Shown: piece by piece, positions 1 to 8,778 of the stretch
Layout: each line of letters opens with the position of its first letter
How positions within the stretch are numbered: position 1 is the first letter of the stretch
NCBI GenBank assembly: GCA_015501055.1
Contig: JADNYV010000824.1
Coordinates: 1-14,920 of the forward strand
Source: Mucidula mucida
Taxonomy: Eukaryota > Basidiomycota > Agaricomycetes > Agaricales > Physalacriaceae
DNA length: 14,920 nt
Reading direction: 5' to 3'
Translations under genes and position numbers: made by a program
The notes under the pieces: generated by a model
Database searches by the model: none
What the model saw: only the letters and a program-made list of their open reading frames with translations
Told to the model about the DNA's origin: nothing

Positions 1-109
1 TATAATAAGTACCCGCCACTGGGGGTGCTCTTAATTAGAGCCTGTATTGTAATACGATGCCCTCTTATTAGAGTGCTGTATTATATTATAGGTACAGCAT
101 AGGGTGGTA
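1..109. repeat. AT-rich segment with nested short inverted repeats
   Basis: This AT-rich stretch abuts the point where reverse transcriptase similarity stops (about position 109). It carries near-palindromes CTCTTAATTAGAG (28-40) and CTCTTATTAGAG (62-73), a GTATT/AATAC pair (44-55) and a GCTGTA/TACAGC pair (75-80 and 93-98). The blocks starting near 25 and 57 are imperfect direct copies of each other. It may be the end of another mobile element inserted into, or fused to, the retroelement. That origin is inferred; no boundary or target duplication can be seen because the window ends here. Confidence 0.4.
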
Positions 110-1800
110 TTCCTTCTTCTTCGTCGACTCCCTCCATTTCTTCACAACGGCCACTTTTGCCGGATCCATCTTCACTTCTCCTCCGCCAACAATTACTCCC
201 AAGTAATCTACCGTATGTGCCTCAAAACTACATTTCTCGGGTTTTAAATACAACTTATTTACTCGTAATATCTCCAATACCTTTCGTACAATGTGTCTGT
301 GCTCTTCCAAAGTGTTTGTAAAGATAAGTATATCGTCTAGGTATACTATAACATGTCCTTCATTGATCAACTCCTTCAGAATGTAATTCATGAACGATTG
401 AAAAGTCGCCAGCAAGTTTGTAAGTCCAAAGAACATGACTGAGGGCTCGAACAGGCCTCGGTTTGTTCTAAACGCCGCTTTCCACTCATCACCTTCTTTG
501 ATCCGGATGTTATTGTAACCCCATCGGACATCCATCTTTGTGAAAACCTTTGCTCCTTCAACTTGTCGATAAGTTCTTGGATCAACGGCAAGGGATATCG
601 GTTTTTGATCGTCATGTCATTTAATTTCCGATAATCCTGCACAGGCTGAAGACTTCTGTCCTTCTTCTTGACAAAGAAGAATGGTGACGCCATGGGTGAG
701 ATTGATGGCCGTATGCGTCCCGTGTGTATGTTTTCCTCCAAGAACTCATCTAATGCCTTCTGCTCGGATGGACTGAGGGGATAGACTTTGCAGTCAACCG
801 GTTTGGAACCAGGTGTAAGTTCTATCGCGTGATCCCAGGGTCTTCGCTCCGGTAGCTTGTCAAAGTCCACCTTGCTAAATACATTGGAGAATTCCACAAT
901 GTAAGGTGCAGCAGCGGATGAAGGCTGTTGTGATCTCAGCTTTTCACCGCTTTTGCGATAGTTGTCCCAATCCATCCAAAACAACTGCTCTCCCTCCTCC
1001 AGTTTCTCTTCTACATCTTCTCCTTCATCTTCTGGCGAGTCATACTCGGGTAAATAGCCGCAGCGGTCTGGACATCAATCAAAAGTCAATGTGAATTCCG
1101 TCCAGTTGATTGTGGGGTTGTGATATCGTAGCCAATCTAGCCCCAAAAAGATGCTTGTTTTGCCAAGATTGGTGACGGCCAACTCGATCTTTTCAGCATG
1201 ATCACCAATCTTCATTTGGACCTCCACAAAACCTTTGATTGCTCCTCCCTCGTTTAGGGTTCCATCCGCATTGTAGACAGGGAGCTTGACCGGTAACTCC
1301 TTGATTGGGAGTCCGTTCTTCTCGACGAATTCTTTATTGACACAAGAACCCGTTGCTCCACTGTCAAGAAGGGCACTCGTTTCCCATTCAGAGCCTGTGT
1401 GTACGCTCTCTATGGTTACTCAGAGTTTCATGTCCTGCCCCTTTGTTCCCCGGATGTACTTCCTCGACTTTTTCAACTCCGTCACAACTTCCACCGCAGC
1501 TTCCTTTGTCAACGCTCTGATCGCCATCACCTTCTCTTCCGTCGCTTCTCTCTCTCTTTGCTCCGGCATCCATGCTCTCAAAATTCCCACTGCTCTCGAC
1601 ACGTCATCCTCTCTTAGCCGTTGTGCGATCCACTCGGACGTATTTGGCTCAAATCTTTCTTTCACAGGTTTTGTTGGTAAAATCATCGATGATATTTTAG
1701 ATGTTTCAGTACCCGTACTGTAAATAGATTCTGCATCTGACGACCCTTTCCTTGATGACTGCTCCGGCAGGACTGCGTCTACTGCGGGAGCTTCGCAAAA
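86..1800 (-). pseudogene. pol: Ty3/gypsy pol remnant (retropepsin and reverse transcriptase)
   Basis: Broken polyprotein of a Ty3/gypsy LTR retrotransposon. Going downstream on the minus strand, one frame gives a retropepsin with active-site motif LLDSGATGS (DSGA at 1354-1365), a linker, and the RT N-terminal part ([33 protein letters not shown]). Near 555 the frame shifts: reading resumes at [12 protein letters not shown] and continues through FGLTN and the catalytic YLDDILIF (YLDD at 332-343) to YLGVIVGGG. In-frame TGA codons lie at 1420-1422 and 1075-1077. Similarity ends near 109, so the RT end, RNase H and integrase are missing here; they could lie beyond the window if the left segment is an insertion. 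The pol frame is -1 relative to gag, the usual arrangement for translation by -1 frameshifting. The exact pol start is not resolved: the frame is open up to about 2151, overlapping gag. The element is clearly non-functional. Confidence 0.9.
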
Positions 1801-2693
1801 CCCAACTCTTCGGCCAACTTCTTTTTCTCCTCGTCGTTCATTTCGGTCCATAAACCCCGAATCGTCTGGGGTCAACCCTTCTTCGGACAGAACCTGCTGA
1901 CGTGGCCGTGTTCGCCACAGCTGAAGCAGAGTCCCCTTCGACGTGCATTGTCGATGTCCATTGGCCTGCCGGTTCCTCCATAGGTAACACCGGTGGCATC
2001 TCATCATGTGATCGGCGTCGGGGGTGGGTTCGTAGGATTGGCTCTCAATATAGCCACCTGCGGAGCTTGGGGCCGGGACTGCATGCCAGACCTCTTGCTC
2101 GCCGCCCGCCTTCTCCACAGCTGATCGATCTGAAGGATCTGTGCCTTCCAATCCTTGTACTTCTCTGGCAACCCGTCTCGGCTGCCATAGATTTGGTCGA
2201 TGATCTTCTCGTTGACATTGGTCTCGAGAAGTCGCACAACGAATGTGTCATCCTTCGAGTATCCTGCCTAAGTGAGCAGAACCTCGAACTTCTGGAAGAA
2301 AGCTTGAGTGGTGTCTTGCCCCTGGCGCAACCGCTCGATCTGGTCTTGCGCGTCTTGCGCGAGGTTGGAATCCACAAATCGCTCCTTCAAATCTTCCTTG
2401 AACTCCGTCCAAGAGACTGTCCATTCCTCTTCTTCCTCGTCGAAGTTCTGGTCCGAGTAGTTCTGGACCCATGCATCTACGTGATCTCCTCGGATGTAGG
2501 AGAGAACAACGTCAATCCTTTCGGAGTCCGATGTGAGGTTGTTCTTCTTGTCACAGATGTATGTGAACATTGATCGCCACCAGCTCTTGTACTTGGACTT
2601 GTCCCCGTCATAGTCATAAGGCTTGTTGACAAGGGATCGGCCTTTGGTTTTGACATCGGCGTGATGAGCGGTTTCGGGTGCTTCGTTGGACAT
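1779..2693 (-). pseudogene. gag: Ty3/gypsy gag remnant with CCHC zinc knuckle
   Basis: Decayed gag gene of the same retroelement. It starts at ATG 2693 (MSNEAPETAHHADV) and contains a retrotransposon-gag type helical region (YKSWWRSMFTYI, TEFKEDLKERFVD, ERLRQGQDTTQAFFQKFE). Near codon 256 is a perfect CX2CX4HX4C knuckle, CFSCGEHGHVSRFC (1887-1928), which binds nucleic acid in the particle. The frame is broken by TAG at 2268-2270, tandem TGATGA at 2001-2006 and TGA at 1872-1874. Reading through these keeps a sensible protein in one frame down to the apparent natural stop TAG at 1779-1781 (ending GFAKLPQ). Each premature stop differs from CAG or CGA by one C-to-T change. An A-rich run (AAAAAG, about 1819-1828) lies in the gag/pol overlap but is not a canonical slippery heptamer. 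Confidence 0.88.
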
Positions 2694-2749
2694 GATGAAT
2701 CGGGGTGATAGGATTGGAGAGTGAAAGGGTGAAAGTGGGGATATGGGTG

Positions 2750-3200
2750 ATGCGGATTTGGATGAAACGGGTGAGGGAATAGAGGTTTGGATGAATAAGG
2801 AGGAATCGCCTAGATCTGAGATAGAATCCAGGACTTGGTAGGTTGGGGAATGATGGTGTGTATCGTAATGTAAGTAAAGTAGGTAGGTATCGTAACTGTC
2901 TACACTATTTTACCGACTACTGACTATGTACTGTAGCGTTTCAACCATAACTTCACAGCCTGTGACCCATTATGGTCTGAAGTTACAGCGAACAGCTTCA
3001 CAGACCCTTAAATTGCCTTTTTTGGACAGTTCCGCTTATAGCGGGACCTGAAATTTCCTTATTTGGAGGCTCGTGCCTGACCAAAGTGGTCCGTGACCCG
3101 TTATGATGTATATATAGCTTCACTTCAAAGACCCCCGTGACCCGTTATGTGAATTTGCGGTCGAAACACTACAGTATCTACGGAGCCCAAGAGCTCGTCA
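2750..3200 (-). mobile_element. possible LTR/leader of the gypsy element
   Basis: This stretch sits upstream of gag, where the 5' LTR and leader should be. It contains three copies of GTGACCC(G/A)TTATG (2962-2974, 3093-3105, 3137-3149), each with nearby CTTCAC and (AC)AGACCC-like words. A TATATATA-type site at about 3109-3118 is placed to drive minus-strand transcription toward gag. A hairpin with arms TAACTTCA/TGAAGTTA (2948-2955 and 2978-2985) is also present. No second LTR lies in the window and no TG...CA ends or tRNA primer site could be fixed, so both boundaries and the LTR call are inferred from position and repeats. Confidence 0.35.
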
Positions 3201-3687
3201 CAAGTTCGCAATTGCCCAGCCGACGTCCCTCTGGTGTGAGGTAAGCCAAAGTTTTCCTGGGAATGGGGGTTGACCCGTAAACAGCGCCCACTGAAGTGCA
3301 ACTGCCAAAAGTTTGTTCTCGTGAGAGCGGCTACTTCCAGCACCCGAGGCAGTTATCTCTAACTGTTAGCCGGCGCTACTGGGACCAATACACATGTATG
3401 CAGATGTGCGCTGGAATTAGGAATCCGTCGATCTGTAAACAGGAAAGGGGATGGGGAAATGTGTGATGATCAAACAGCGAAGTGCTGATCGACAATCAGG
3501 GATGTGTGGTAGGTGGTAGAAAGTAGTTCTGATCTTCTGTTAGCGACTGACTATAGCCACATGACTAAACCAGGTACCACAGCAAGAACTGAAAGAGAAA
3601 GTGTTCGTGTTCGTAAGACTAGGCTAGGCCAGGTGTATAAACGAGATCGGAACTAAAGTACAATGATACTACACTACTGCTTATATA
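3201..3687. other. intergenic, no supported gene
   Basis: I see no conserved protein, tRNA or structured RNA here. A 72-codon minus-strand frame covering 3125-3343 has no recognisable motif and no splice support. Confidence 0.5.
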
Positions 3688-4807
3688 CTAGTAAGCCTGT
3701 GTTTGGGACTCCTTGTCCATACGTGTTTCCGCTAGGGATAACTCCACGCTCTTGACCCAGTGTTGTATGCTACTAGTCCGTAAAACCATTAAATACGAGT
3801 GGTAACTGCATGTAAGTAATAATACTGAAACGACCATGTGTGCTACGAGTGTCGGTGGTGTGTATACAATGGGGAATCCATGAGGTATCGGCATGTATGA
3901 TGTCATCCATGTGTTAGGCGTGTGTCCGACATGAGTACGGCTTCGGTAATGAACAGGAGTATGATTGGTGACGAAACAGATGATGAAACAGTCCGTTGGT
4001 TGATAAGACAAGGCCCCCAATAAGATATGATAAGATGTGAAAGTGTGAAAATATGGCAATTCATAACAGGTGGATGGGTTGATGATATGTTCCTCTATGT
4101 CGGAAGGAACATCCTGAGAGCCGATAACAGCATCGTCATTGACAAATTTGCCATCCAGGAAACGCGTCAAGCGAGCTGATTCTTTAGAGAAATCTTCCTT
4201 CGAAGCTTTGAGACTGGCACAATCAAAATTGATGATAGACACCTCGCCGTGTTGGTTGCACATCATATTCCATGAGCGTAGATCACGATGCAGGACGCCC
4301 TTGGAATGAATAGCCTTGAGGATTCGGTTCAGAGATGAACTGGGCTTGGATTGAACAAGTTTCAGACAAAGTGAGTGTTAACTCACCGTTCAGCAGAGGA
4401 GAATTTGATCCGCTTGTTGCAATCCATCCGTCGGCCCAGCGGGTCTCCGACGTCATGCAGGACAATGGCGCCTACCCCCCGGATGCTATCCTGATAATAA
4501 CCAAAAACATAGGGTATGCCATGGACCCCGGAGGACTGGAGGTGACAGTACACGTCATATTCATGACGAAGAGACATGAGACTTTCCTTCGTGTCTGCTA
4601 GCTTGACGACTAAGCGACTGCACGGCAAAGTGTCGTAGCCCCAGCCTAAAACTGCCTTGTATGCCTTTCCCGTAGCTCCATGTCCAAGCTTCGCGGTGAG
4701 GATGATAGGAAGACATGTAGAGGCCTTGTAGATCTTCGAGCGCGGATGATCGGGTGCAAGAAGAACCTGAGGAGTCGGGGAATTATAGTATCTGTACTGG
4801 ATATACA
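3688..4807 (-). CDS. protein kinase-like protein, partial, probable pseudokinase
   Basis: Small eukaryotic protein-kinase-like fold of the kind common in agaricomycete genomes. Exon 4387-4807 encodes the glycine loop (LGHGATGKAYKA), the VVKLA lysine strand, a helix-C-like RHEYDVYCHL and a hinge near DVGDPLGRRMD. An intron at 4340-4386 (GTGAGT to CCCAG, 47 bp) restores frame into exon 2 with the catalytic loop HSKGVLHRDLRSWNMM (HRDL at 4279-4290, Asp and Asn present). The next motif reads IINFDCA where active relatives have DFD/DFG, so the metal-binding Asp is Asn and the protein may be a pseudokinase. There is no ATG upstream of the glycine loop in this frame. A good acceptor (CCTTGCAG, 4808-4815) suggests a missing upstream exon, or the gene is a headless remnant. 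The frame stays open to a stop at 3688, but after about 4080 the sequence looks non-coding, so the true 3' end probably lies upstream of 3688. Confidence 0.65.
4340..4386 (-). other. intron in kinase-like gene
   Basis: Donor GTGAGT (4386-4381), acceptor CCCAG (ending 4340), 47 bp. Splicing joins ...SSAE-R to SSLNRILKAIHS in one frame, exactly between the hinge and the catalytic loop. The unspliced frame ends at the donor itself (CGG TGA). Confidence 0.75.
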
Positions 4808-4859
4808 CTGCAAGGACAGGATGTGTCTCAAAATAGCCATGTGTGCGCTAAAGTTCATG

Positions 4860-5147
4860 TCAGAATGGGTAGTATGCTAGAGCTCTGCAGGTGCTGGATA
4901 ATGCAAGTATGGCACAAAACCTCTCTCTATGTCCATCCCCCTCTCCATTTATCCACGGAGTTGGCTCACAGTCAAGGTGAGCCAGAATTTCGAGATGCAG
5001 TTCCAAAGCGAAAGTCGGTAAGCCCTTGCTGTTTGCGTCAACAAGCGGATGGGTCGGGTGTCCATCGTTGTTATCGTCAGGTTTCCTAGAGCGCGCACTC
5101 CCGCAAGACATTGACCGTGGTGTCCCTCTAACAGCAGACTGGAGCAT
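4860..5147 (-). CDS. F-box-like protein fragment
   Basis: Open frame of 95 codons from ATG 5147. From about residue 43 it reads as an F-box: LPTFALELHLEILAHLD, a polar loop, then FCAILALSSTCRALAYYP. F-box domains bind Skp1 and present substrates to SCF ubiquitin ligases; agaricomycetes have many such genes with divergent C-termini. Here the frame stops directly after the F-box, with no substrate-binding region and no clear donor to extend it. It therefore looks truncated or pseudogenised, unless an unrecognised splice joins it to the kinase-like exon starting at 4807 on the same strand. The F-box call is by motif reading only. Confidence 0.5.
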   Translation of the reverse strand: MLQSAVRGTPRSMSCGSARSRKPDDNNDGHPTHPLVDANSKGLPTFALELHLEILAHLDCEPTPWINGEGDGHRERFCAILALSSTCRALAYYPF

Positions 5148-5907
5148 GTTGTGGGGAGGAAGAAAGCGGAAAAGGCATCACGTGTGCCTGATTTGTTTCA
5201 AATCGAGCCTGCCTGGCGCCGCTGTGGTCTTCCCGCCCTTGACAATCTAGTCGAGTGGAGAATCGACATTGGCCTCTCATATGGCATCCGAACATTCTGT
5301 GTCGTCCCTCCGTATTCGAGCTTTAGTCATTGTTTTGAATTATGAAAGTGTCGCAACAAACTAAGGTCGTACTACTTGGTAATCTTCAAATGCTCGGTTT
5401 GCAATGTAACAGATTCAAACAGAAATTACGGATGTATAGACATGAGACGCATGCCAGACCAATATTCCAACCTCTAAAGCACGCCTCGGAACAAACGACC
5501 AGAATCTTGCAGGTCTCGCATCGTTTCGTCCCAGCAAAAGAGCACTTTAAACTCCTTCAGCAAACCTCAAAGCCAGCGCACGAAGAAAATCCCACCGTAA
5601 GATTCATATATCCGACGAAGCCTGCACACTACGCTCAAAATGTGTATCAAAGACATGCCAACACCCAGTAAGCAGATTCCCAGATGACATCTGCGGCTGT
5701 TCATTTCAACTTCCCACGAAACTCCTCAAGTCGTCCAACTCCAAACGCGTCTGCTCCTCATCAACCAATGCCAGATGTACCCAAGCAAAAACGGCATCCT
5801 GCCGCATGGAGTGAGAAGCAAGGGACCACGGTGACCACAGTGGTGTACAGCGCAGCGAATGCTGGTCCGTTGAGCGCCTCGACCATCGGGGATTTCAACC
5901 TCGTCTT
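5148..5907. other. intergenic between F-box fragment and unknown gene
   Basis: This holds the upstream region of the F-box fragment and the 3' flank of the minus-strand gene ending at 5908. A CACGTG E-box palindrome lies at 5179-5184, about 30 bp upstream of the F-box ATG. Plus-strand frames at 5342-5671 (109 codons) and 5684-5977 (97 codons) show no motif or splice structure and are not called as genes. Confidence 0.45.
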
Positions 5908-6823
5908 TCAAGAGGAGACGAAGTTCCTCAGAGATGGCGAGGACGAAGTGGTGCTCGGTTCATCAATAATCGCATAAGCGAGAAGAGAACAGAGCGCGGT
6001 GATGAGGCCATGTCCAGCGAGGTAGTTGCGAAGCCTGGGGCGCACCATGCAGATTTCTCCGATTCCGCGCATATTGGCGAGTAATCTGTTGGGGAGGAAT
6101 GTGAAGCTTGGGGTTTCTAACTCGCTGACGGCGGCATTGAGGTGATTCAACCCCATACGAAAGAGAGAACGAGGTATCGAGGCGACGGCCTCCTCCAATG
6201 CGCCTCGCGTGGGCGCGTAGTCAGTCAACGCCTGGATGATCTTGACCATGTCGATGTCAAGGACATTGGCGACCGTAGATCCAGAGACTTCAAGCCACAT
6301 CCAGATGATCGTCTTGATTTTGAGCGTGAGCATCGCCGGCCCAATATCGGCAAACTCAGCGATCCCAGTCTCGTGCTGGAGTAATGCGGCCAAGGTGGAA
6401 AGCATGACAAGGTCTTCTGGATGGTAGCCTTGTCGTTGCGGATCGGTGAATGAGAATTCGAGGGTGTGGAACATGATGGGAACAACAGCGGCGACGACTA
6501 CATCCATATGTTGGATAAGGAGTGGCTGGTAGCTCGGTCGGGGTGACATGGGGGTGTAGAATTGCTGCATGACCGCGGCGGCGAGGAAGGCTGGAAGAAG
6601 GTCATAGTCGTCGGTCACGTAAAATGGGGACGTGAGCACTGAGCTCGCGTCCGATATTGTTGTCCCTGTCCGCATTGTGTCAACGCTGAAAAGCGAGAGC
6701 CGTAAATTGTCAATCAAACAGAGCTCACTTCTTCACGAAGGTCGTAGCAGGACCGAAATCTAGGCGAAGTTGAGAACCAATCCAAGAAGTGCGGCGTACA
6801 CATGCATTTACTGTTCCTGTCAT
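5908..6823 (-). CDS. hypothetical protein, two exons, about 290 aa
   Basis: I do not recognise the family. The model starts at ATG 6823 (MTGTVNACVRRTSWIGS). Exon 1 is 6729-6823; a 43 bp intron (6686-6728, GTGAGC to CTTTTCAG, with a TTGAC branch-like element) joins in phase to exon 2 (5908-6685), beginning VDTMRTGTTISDASSV. The longest open frame alone would need a TTG start inside this intron, so the spliced model is preferred. The protein looks alpha-helical and soluble, with long leucine-rich helices (LLPAFLAAAVMQQF, EDLVMLSTLAALLQHE, RNYLAGHGLITALCSLLAYA), no signal peptide and a Ser/Thr-rich end. A TATA-like TTATAAAATAC lies about 30-40 bp upstream of the ATG. The gene is divergent from the DUF6699 gene, with about 550 bp between starts. 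Confidence 0.65.
6686..6728 (-). other. intron in hypothetical gene
   Basis: GTGAGC donor and CTTTTCAG acceptor, 43 bp. It joins FVKN to VDTMRTG and gives the gene a proper ATG start. Confidence 0.6.
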
Positions 6824-6849
6824 CAGCAATCCGCCACAAACGAGTGTAT

Positions 6850-6862
6850 CGTATTTTATAAG
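6850..6862 (-). promoter_or_regulatory. TATA-like element of hypothetical gene
   Basis: TTATAAAATAC on the minus strand, about 30-40 bases upstream of ATG 6823. This is a plausible core promoter with a very short 5' UTR. Confidence 0.4.
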
Positions 6863-7373
6863 GATGATTTGAAGAAGATGAATTACAGTAATGATGCGAG
6901 TGTTCTGAAGTTGGCCCTCTCACCAGATGAACTGAGGTCCAGGGAAAACGGAAATGCGTTGAGAAGACAATACTCGAGCCGCATGAGAAATAGTGTTATA
7001 GGAGGTGCCAGCCCTTATTTGAGGAACCTTGATGGGAGCCTAACATTCGGACGTGGCGCAGGTTTTGACGTCGAGTAGTAGCGGCAGGGAAATGGTAGTG
7101 AGGTGGTGTCTGCTAATCTCATGTCGCTATCGTATACAGAATAATAGACGCCGTAGGCAGAAGTACGTGATGTCCAGGCCATAAGATGGAAGTCTGCACC
7201 TAAGTGGTCGGTTTCGACTCATAATTCGGCGATAGGCGTCGAACTGGCGTGACAGAAATGCGGACAGCACAGTACGGCGAAGTCCCCTTCGTAGTTGTAC
7301 GCCCAATCGTTGAAAGTGTCCGCCACTGTCTATAGATCCGCATCGAAATCAAACTCGCATTTGTAGATTTCAA
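6863..7373. promoter_or_regulatory. divergent intergenic promoter region
   Basis: This separates the minus-strand hypothetical gene from the plus-strand DUF6699 gene. TCTATAGA at 7329-7336 lies about 38 bp before ATG 7374 and could be a weak TATA element. A plus-strand 102-codon frame (6770-7078) overlaps the neighbouring first exon and promoter and is not supported. No RNA gene was recognised. Confidence 0.4.
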
Positions 7374-8558
7374 ATGGCTGTGAAAGTAAGATTAGGCGGT
7401 CGACGACGAGAAGCAGTCGCCGTGTACTACTCTACGAGCCGCTCCCTCTTTCCTAGAAGCAGGGCAAACATGAGTCTAGTTCATCCAGCTTACCCATGCT
7501 GTGCTGACCCTAACCCAGCGCCAGACGCTAGGGTTAGGTTTCCCTCCCGTAAATCTTCAAAGCCCGGCGGTGCCAAACCAGCTGCCATGCTTCCCTCCCC
7601 CCCACAATCTCTTCATCAAACCACTACCATCCCCCCTTTTTCTTCCATCCCCTGCATCCCAGATCACTTCAACAAGCAGACGAACATCGCTGAAGCGACC
7701 GGTGAGGCTTCCGACCATCCTTGGGCGCAGTATACTGAGGCGGGCGAACGACAGCGGAATAGTTACGATAGAATGCGCATTCGAGAGTACGCCGTAACGA
7801 GCATGCCAGAAGCCATCCAGGCCCAAACGCAAAGCGTGTTCATGGACGCCCCGTCGCCGCGAACGTCGTACCCTCTGTCAAGCAGAATGCTGGGCGCGGG
7901 AGACGCGATAATGCCATACACATATAATACCACATCATCACAGGGCGAAGGGCAGCTGCACATCGCGACAGATACTTTCGTGCCAGGCATCCAATTACCA
8001 TCTCCGCGTCCAACACCCGAGAGCGCAACACCACACGTGCCAAATGGTCGAGCGCGTCGACTCTACCGCGGCCTTCCATCACAGATAGACGGCGGAGAGG
8101 AGGCGGTCATGCACCCATTGCTTGAGCGCGTTCCCGACATTCGCTCGGTCGACTTTTCCCAGCCGTGGGAAATAATCCAAGCAGCTCGGCCGCCGTCATC
8201 GCTCTATGAACTCGCGACAAGCCCACCATTGCCATCGTTGGCGGTGGTGATCCATCGACTCCCGTGGGCAGTAGTAATCCAGCCTGACGCGGACCAGTGC
8301 TACGTGACAGTGGGCGATGTCATATTCCGGATTTGGGAATGTCTGCATTTTCCGCTAGAGATGATCTCAGCGGGAACGAGGGAGGTGGACGAGGAAGCTT
8401 CTGAAATGAACAAAAGGTTGAGGGTGGGAACTGACAACACGGAGCAAAGGACGCAAGGCCGTGCTAAACGCCTAGTATACCTGCGAGGAAGGACCAGGTT
8501 CCTGGGCTTGAAGAAGGAAACAAACGACGGTGATACATGGGTTATGATCATGACATAG
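7374..8558 (+). CDS. DUF6699-domain protein (basidiomycete)
   Basis: Single open frame of 394 aa. The C-terminal part, about residues 258-391, reads as a DUF6699-type domain: QPWEIIQAARPPSSLYELA, TSPPLPSLAVVIHRLPWAVV, the CYVTVGDVIFRIW segment, then RAKRLVYLRGRTRFLGL and TWVMIM at the end. In this fungal family the domain is compact, follows a disordered proline/serine-rich N-terminus, and has no established function. The N-terminal 250 residues here are Pro/Ser/Thr-rich with PSPPQS, PSPRTSYP and PSPRPTPES runs, consistent with disorder. The start is uncertain: ATG 7374 is followed at once by a possible donor (AAGTAAGA), and ATG 7470 is another candidate. A telomere-like palindrome at 7508-7538 falls in this doubtful part. 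Family recognition is from motif memory. Confidence 0.8.
   Translation: MAVKVRLGGRRREAVAVYYSTSRSLFPRSRANMSLVHPAYPCCADPNPAPDARVRFPSRKSSKPGGAKPAAMLPSPPQSLHQTTTIPPFSSIPCIPDHFNKQTNIAEATGEASDHPWAQYTEAGERQRNSYDRMRIREYAVTSMPEAIQAQTQSVFMDAPSPRTSYPLSSRMLGAGDAIMPYTYNTTSSQGEGQLHIATDTFVPGIQLPSPRPTPESATPHVPNGRARRLYRGLPSQIDGGEEAVMHPLLERVPDIRSVDFSQPWEIIQAARPPSSLYELATSPPLPSLAVVIHRLPWAVVIQPDADQCYVTVGDVIFRIWECLHFPLEMISAGTREVDEEASEMNKRLRVGTDNTEQRTQGRAKRLVYLRGRTRFLGLKKETNDGDTWVMIMT
7508..7538. repeat. telomere-motif inverted repeat
   Basis: CCCTAACCCAGCG and CGCTAGGGTTAGG face each other around a 5-base centre; the arms match except for one extra base. The arms contain the TTAGGG-type motif of fungal telomeres. 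It lies near the 5' end of the DUF6699 reading frame. Confidence 0.6.
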
Positions 8559-8778
8559 CGATCGCGCGCTCAGAGGAAGTGGTGCATACATGAACAAGAA
8601 GGAAGAAAGCCCCAATGATTTCTTGACCTAATGTCAGAAAAGATGTATAACAATGTATCAGCATGTACGAACCTAGCAGAGCGCCCACGGGCCACCTAAA
8701 GTTTCCCATCTTGCGCATAATGGTAGTCACGCTAGCGAAATGGGGGCGCGAGGAATCCAGGAGAAAAGTATACAGCAT
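8548..8778 (-). CDS. hypothetical small ORF, weak
   Basis: A 76-codon frame from ATG 8778, tail-to-tail with the DUF6699 gene and overlapping its stop by about 11 bases. It has hydrophobic stretches (GALLGSYMLIHCYTSFLTL, EIIGAFFLLVHVC) that could form membrane helices, but no known motif. No splice sites extending it were found. It may be a chance frame or a relic. Confidence 0.15.
   Translation of the reverse strand: MLYTFLLDSSRPHFASVTTIMRKMGNFRWPVGALLGSYMLIHCYTSFLTLGQEIIGAFFLLVHVCTTSSERAIAMS

Noticed and set aside
1286..1723. Plus-strand 145-codon frame
   Set aside because: It is antisense to retropepsin and the gag-pol linker, whose DSGA motif is clear on the minus strand.
1902..2573. 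Plus-strand 223-codon frame
   Set aside because: It is the antisense shadow of gag; the minus strand holds the CCHC knuckle and gag helices.
5342..5671. Plus-strand 109-codon frame (MKVSQQTKVV...)
   Set aside because: No motif, no splice partner, unusual composition, and it lies in the 3' flank of a minus-strand gene.
6770..7078. Plus-strand 102-codon frame
   Set aside because: It overlaps the promoter and first exon of the spliced minus-strand gene and has no recognisable domain.
7840..8082. Minus-strand frames inside the DUF6699 gene
   Set aside because: They are shadows; the plus frame has a recognisable domain and runs uninterrupted for 394 codons.
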